Program-made: the position numbers and the translations under genes | In this document: one piece after another, positions 59,582 to 64,000 of the stretch | Position numbering within the stretch: position 1 is the first letter of the stretch | Layout: each line of letters opens with the position of its first letter | Assembly: GCA_017163975.1 (NCBI GenBank) | Contig: JAFFSR010000017.1 | Span: forward strand, 248,001 to 312,000 | Source of the DNA: Anastatus disparis | Taxonomy: Eukaryota; Arthropoda; Insecta; Hymenoptera; Eupelmidae | Direction of reading: 5' to 3' | DNA length: 64,000 nt | The notes under the pieces: generated by a model | Database searches by the model: none | What the model was told of the DNA's origin: nothing | The model's input: only the letters and a program-made list of their open reading frames with translations

Positions 59582-61195
59582 ATAATAAATCATTAAAAAA
59601 AGTTTGTTGTAAAAAGAACTAAAATGAAAATTATTTAGAGTTATTTCTAATAACTGTATTCTATAATTTATTTACAGTTATTTATGGATATTTGCAGTAT
59701 CTACATTTAAAAAATGTATAAATGATAATAAACAATCATTATTTATCTCCAGCCTAACGCTTTTTTATTGTTATTTATAGTTTTCAATATTTTCTTATAA
59801 TCATTTGTTTATTCACAGTATTATTCTACTTTTAAAAAATAATTTTTATACAATGAATTATATGATGAAATATTTTACTATAAGATAATATATATACATG
59901 TTGCATATCACAAAAAAATTTCAACATCAAAACTGATTCTCTAATGTAAAGAATAAAAAATTAAATTAATAGAATTTTGAAATTTTGATATGGGAATACT
60001 TTTAATAATTAACTTTTTAATAACTTTGAATATTGGTAAATTTTTTAAATAACTTGTGAAATTGAATGCTCATTAAATTTAATTTTAACATGAAGATAAT
60101 TATTCAAGTTGGAAATGTATTTAATAAAATAATATAACTATTTATAAATTATCACTTAATAATAATTTTTTAAACTTTTTATTCATAATTTGAAATAAAC
60201 TTAAATATATGATTATCATTTTAATAGTTTTTATAAAATATTATTTAAATTTTATAAGTATAAATTACTTAAGGAGGTGTCAAATGGACAGTACACTTGC
60301 GCCCATAAATATTGACTATATTTCCATTGTATTTCAAAATTTTAAATAAAGAGATGCATTAACATATAGGATGTATCACGAAGATTATTTAGTTAAATTT
60401 TTATATAAATCTATTCATTAGTTATGGAGGGGTTTGGGTTCCAATATTATTTACTAATATTTTTCTATTTTGCATCAGAAATCTAAATATCTTGAAAACT
60501 AATGATTAGAAAAATTTGAAAATTTAAATAAATAATCATCATGGTACATACTACAAGTTAATACATTCCTTTTATGGAAATTCAATAATAGAATGGGAAG
60601 ACAGTCAAATATGACAGTTAATTTTTATATCTTCTTATAGTAAAATATAATCAAACTTTGACAACAAATTCAACATAATGAAATAATTGTACTTTCAATG
60701 ATCATATTTAATACAAATTTTAGAGTGATATTACAGAATATTATTTTTTTCCGCATTTATAATAAGTGTTTCACAAATAATAAGTAAAATTTTTTTTGAA
60801 ATGTTTACTATTTTAGGGCAAATTTTCCTTTTATCTAGATAGTTCATGAATATAAATTCATAATTACAGACATAATCGGAAAAATTTATCAGCATTTCAT
60901 ATATTTTTCTATCTTTATAATTGATTATTAAAAAAAATTTAATATCAAATAAATAATTTTTTTAAATTGTATTTCATAAAATTTATGTTCGAACGATATT
61001 GAAAAAAATATTTTTATATCATGTAATGATAATTTTTCAAATGAGGTAATTTGATGTATTTTGAAAATTAATGTTTCTCTTATTAAAAATATTATTGTTT
61101 TAATGAAATAAATTTTAATATTTTTAATTGTTAACAATTTTTATATAAATGACAATTCTTTTAAATACTATCATGTGTACAAATGAAAATGTAAT
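59582..61195. other. AT-rich non-coding part of the duplicated segment (copy 2)
   Basis: Aligns with 16760-16989, 17485-17560 and 19482-20779, without the solo LTR and palindrome D. The short frame at 60928-61137 is low-complexity and broken in the other copy. Confidence 0.5.
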
Positions 61196-61202
61196 TAAGG
61201 TT

Positions 61203-61390
61203 TAGATTAGATTAGATATTGTTTTATTTTATATTATAATTACAAAAAGAGCGTGTAAAATTACAAATAAAGTTATAAAACATAAAATACTTGAAGTAAG
61301 CTTGTAAATATATAATTAAAATAGTACAATATGATATCACAGTCATAAAACATAATATAGATAATAATACTGTAATAGTAAGTCAATAAA
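61203..61390 (-). mobile_element. Short non-LTR retroelement tail with 7 bp target duplication
   Basis: TAAGGTT lies at 61196-61202 and 61391-61397. The insert, read on the minus strand, ends in a CTAAT-type tail (ATCTAATCTAATCTA). The other copy has one uninterrupted TAAGGTTAAATG. Tail repeats plus a target duplication suggest a 5'-truncated LINE or a SINE. No coding sequence remains. Confidence 0.6.
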
Positions 61391-61718
61391 TAAGGTTAAA
61401 TGTATGTTATTTATAAAAATTTGTCAACAAGTAACTTTTTAAATAATATATTTCCATGAAAACTAATTTGAATACTTTTCTCTGAATGATAACTAAATAA
61501 AATTTTTATATAATAAATTTAGTTATACAATTATAAATATATAATATTTGTATAACTGTTCATCAAATAAAATTATTATTTTTTTAATATATATATATTT
61601 AAAAAATAATTATTACAATAGATTGTAGTTAAATAAAAATGTTTATTTTCATAATTATAGCGTTGAAATTTATTTTGATGGAAATGTTATTTGATTGACA
61701 TTTACAGTATTACTTTAA

Positions 61719-62099
61719 GGAGTCTCATATGTCAGCTATAGTTTGTTGTTTATAAAAATTAAAAGTTTAAAGAACTCTTCAAAATTTTGATAAAAATTAA
61801 TTTATACCTAGAAAAAAATTTCTGAAAATTTTCAAGTAGTCTTATCAACTAATTTTTTTATATGTGCTCACTCAAAGTCCGCGTGTTTTGTATCTCATAG
61901 TAGTAAAAAGATAAACTTTAAGTGAGCATAAATAATAAGATCAGTCGATAAGTGCAACTAAAAATTTGCAGAGATTTTTTTCCAGGTATAAATTAATGTT
62001 TTTCAAAACATTGAAGAATTTTTTAAACTTTTGATTATTATGAACAACAAACTATAGCAAAATGCTATAAAAAATGCTATAGCTAGCACATGAGACTCC
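61719..62099. mobile_element. TTAA-flanked hairpin element F, 381 bp
   Basis: TTAA at 61715-61718 and 62100-62103. Ends GGAGTCTCATATG and, reversed, GGAGTCTCATGTG. The body folds around about 61890, where TATGTGCTCACTCAAAGT faces ACTTTAAGTGAGCATAA. Its empty site in copy 1 is near 21975. Size matches E3, but the ends differ. Confidence 0.8.
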
Positions 62100-62404
62100 T
62101 TAACTATATTTGAAAAGTTACCTGTCATCAATGAAAAAATATTTAATTTTTTAAATTAATATTCTATTAATATCAAAAATTTTCTAAAAATTATAATATT
62201 TATGATATGCAAACCTTACTTGTGATACATACACTTTTTAATATTTGTATCTCATTAATATTTTATATTAGATGTCAAAAGGATTGCTAAGTGATTGCAA
62301 ATAGTTATTATACCGTTCTGAAATATTTGAATTTAAAATTAACCAAAAATGTGTATTTTAATCTTATGGTTTTTTTAATTTTAATTTAGTATTTCATATA
62401 TATA

Positions 62405-63575
62405 CTAACTCGTTACAGCGGCCCTTTGGGCCGCTGTGGCTCGCACTTCGGTCTTTTCAGAGCCTCGCTTCTTGCATATAAGGCACGAAACGCTCGCGCT
62501 TTGCACTCGTTATTTAATATTCAAAGAATATTAAAACAAAACATTTACAAACGCAAAAGCATTAAATGTTAATCTTATTTCTTTCTTCATTGTATTTTTT
62601 ACCGCAACTTTCAACAGGAGGTTTGAATTTATTGTATTTATTTAAAAAAACAAATTTATAATTATTTAAATTTTTCTTGTGAATTAAGTTGATTTATTTC
62701 GAAGAAATTTATGTTATGTGACAAAGACATATTTTCATGTATACTTTTTAAAGTTTTGAATAGGATAATCTATCAAAAGTTACAAGTAAAAAAAATTATT
62801 TTATAGTTCAGTAGCTTAAAAGTATAGTTTTGTATAAAGTTTTTATTTGATCTGAATCATTCCGAAGGATGATGATTCAAAACAATAATACAAATAAATA
62901 TTAGCAGAAAAAAAAATCGTTCGAGTGGTTGTAAAACAGTTATCCCTTTAGAGGTTGAAAAAATGATTTTTTGGTGATAACTTGAAAAAAACGAATTTTG
63001 AAAAAAAGTATATTAAATAAAATTTATAGAAAAAAATAAGATCCATTTTCCTAGTTCCATATATATATTTTTTTAAATAATATTTATCAAATTATCATTA
63101 AAAAGCCTTTAATTTTAACATTTTTCATGAACAATTTGAAAAATATTAACTTTAGAGAAAAACATATAATATAAAAATCATTAATTTTTTTACATTCTAT
63201 AACTTTTATCTTATATACTTTTTTTAAAAAAATCGTATTTTTCAAGTTATCACCAAAAATCCATTTTTTTGACCATTTAAAAGGCGCCTATTTAAAAACG
63301 CTTTCAACGATGTTTTTCAAAATAGGAACGTTTACTTATGTTATTATTTCAAATAATTCCCTAGAATTATTCAGATCGGATAAAAATTCGTCGAGAAAAT
63401 TCATAAACTTGATTTCTCACACACATACATCCATACATACATTTTAAGGAAGCCTCGTAATAGTCTTATTTTGCTATAAAAATAAGTTTTTCATCATAAA
63501 ACAACATATTTTAAAGGGTTACATTTTTCGCGGTGTCGAAAATATAAGGCACTTCCGTATAGCGGTCGTGCCTAA
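62405..63575. mobile_element. Insertion of about 1.17 kb with inverted internal arms
   Basis: The other segment copy passes from about 22260 directly into ATACATTTGT, so this block is an insertion. It starts with a GC-richer palindrome GCGGCCCTTTGGGCCGC (about 62418-62434). An inner region folds: the phrase GATAACTTGAAAAAAACGA (about 62980) faces ATCGTATTTTTCAAGTTATC (about 63230). No gene. Exact ends and target duplication are not clear. Confidence 0.5.
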
Positions 63576-64000
63576 AAATACATTTGTGAAGATATTTTTA
63601 TTAGAAATGAACACAAAATTCTTTTAAGCCTGTTTCACGTAAAAATTAATTTTATAAATCAAATTCATGGTCATATATTAAGGTCTGGAAATTATAGTTG
63701 TTACTCAGTTCCCAGTTCTCAGTTTATTTATATCAAATATCGTATACTATCTTTGTTTTTCTTATGGAAGTAGAGTGAGAAATACTCACTTGATAGAATG
63801 AATTATACGCTTTTTTACTTTAAGCACATGTGTACATATATTTTTATATTATGTTTCATCAAATTATTTTCAATTTTATTTAGTACTTAAAATTAACTTA
63901 AATTAATTAAGTTCCATTTACTTAAAATTAGTCATTTATACATAATAATATAATAAAAGAAAATTCAACCCAGCGATGTTAGGAGGGAAAAACTTCAATA
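63576..64000. other. Shared flank to the right edge
   Basis: Aligns with about 22265-22690. AT-rich and non-coding; homology runs off the window. Confidence 0.5.

Overview
This window looks like repeat-rich nuclear DNA from an arthropod, most likely an insect. It is very AT-rich. It carries Helitron, Ty3/gypsy-like, SINE, CMC-like, Tc1/mariner-like and TTAA-inserting elements, plus a multicopy arthropod protein family. There are no bacterial operons, ribosome binding sites or rRNA genes, and I recognise no ordinary host gene. A parasitoid wasp or another AT-rich insect would fit, but the species cannot be named from this sequence.

Layout. 1-7399: the 5' part of a minus-strand LTR retrotransposon (gag start at the edge, a 6 kb leader, PBS, 950 bp LTR), inserted into a Helitron. 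7400-10118: the Helitron remnant, with a lysine-rich repeat region and a Ulp1-like protease gene. 10119-23500: non-coding DNA riddled with foldback elements, a 3.1 kb element (C1), a solo LTR, a 1.86 kb palindrome and three 381-385 bp TTAA-flanked hairpins. 24205-34193: a 10 kb relative of C1 in reverse orientation (C2), in which a 152-153 bp satellite has expanded to about 50 copies. 34610-35480: six copies of a 143 bp tandem repeat. 36975-41651: a complete-looking DNA transposon with 1.49 kb inverted repeats and one intact 617-codon gene, the best coding region here. 41816-42969: a Tc1-like foldback element. 42989-46073: a second, diverged Helitron remnant split by a solo LTR. 46476-49450: a SINE, a LINE scrap and palindrome-rich repeats. 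49460-50430: three minisatellites. 50666-58057: a nearly full-length but broken Helitron (Ulp1 gene, lysine-rich N-terminus, Rep, Pif1-like helicase) on the minus strand. 58058-64000: its flank.

The most useful structural fact is that 7400-22700 and 55250-64000 are two copies of the same segment. Nearly every length difference is a separate insertion with a matching empty site in the other copy, so element boundaries and several target-site duplications can be read directly. This defines foldback elements inserting in TA repeats, TTAA-flanked hairpins, two TG...CA solo LTRs (one through the empty copy), a TA-flanked palindrome inside the Ulp1 gene, and a short non-LTR insertion.

The genes form mobile-element modules, not a host pathway. 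The Helitron pairs a Ulp1/SENP-type protease gene with Rep-helicase, but both protease copies are damaged (one has catalytic Cys changed to Ser), one His of the Rep HUH motif is Arg, and the helicase has in-frame stops. The 617-codon gene lies in a transposon whose inverted repeats contain its own 3' half, so read-through transcription would give a long hairpin. Many open frames elsewhere are artefacts of satellites and palindromes.
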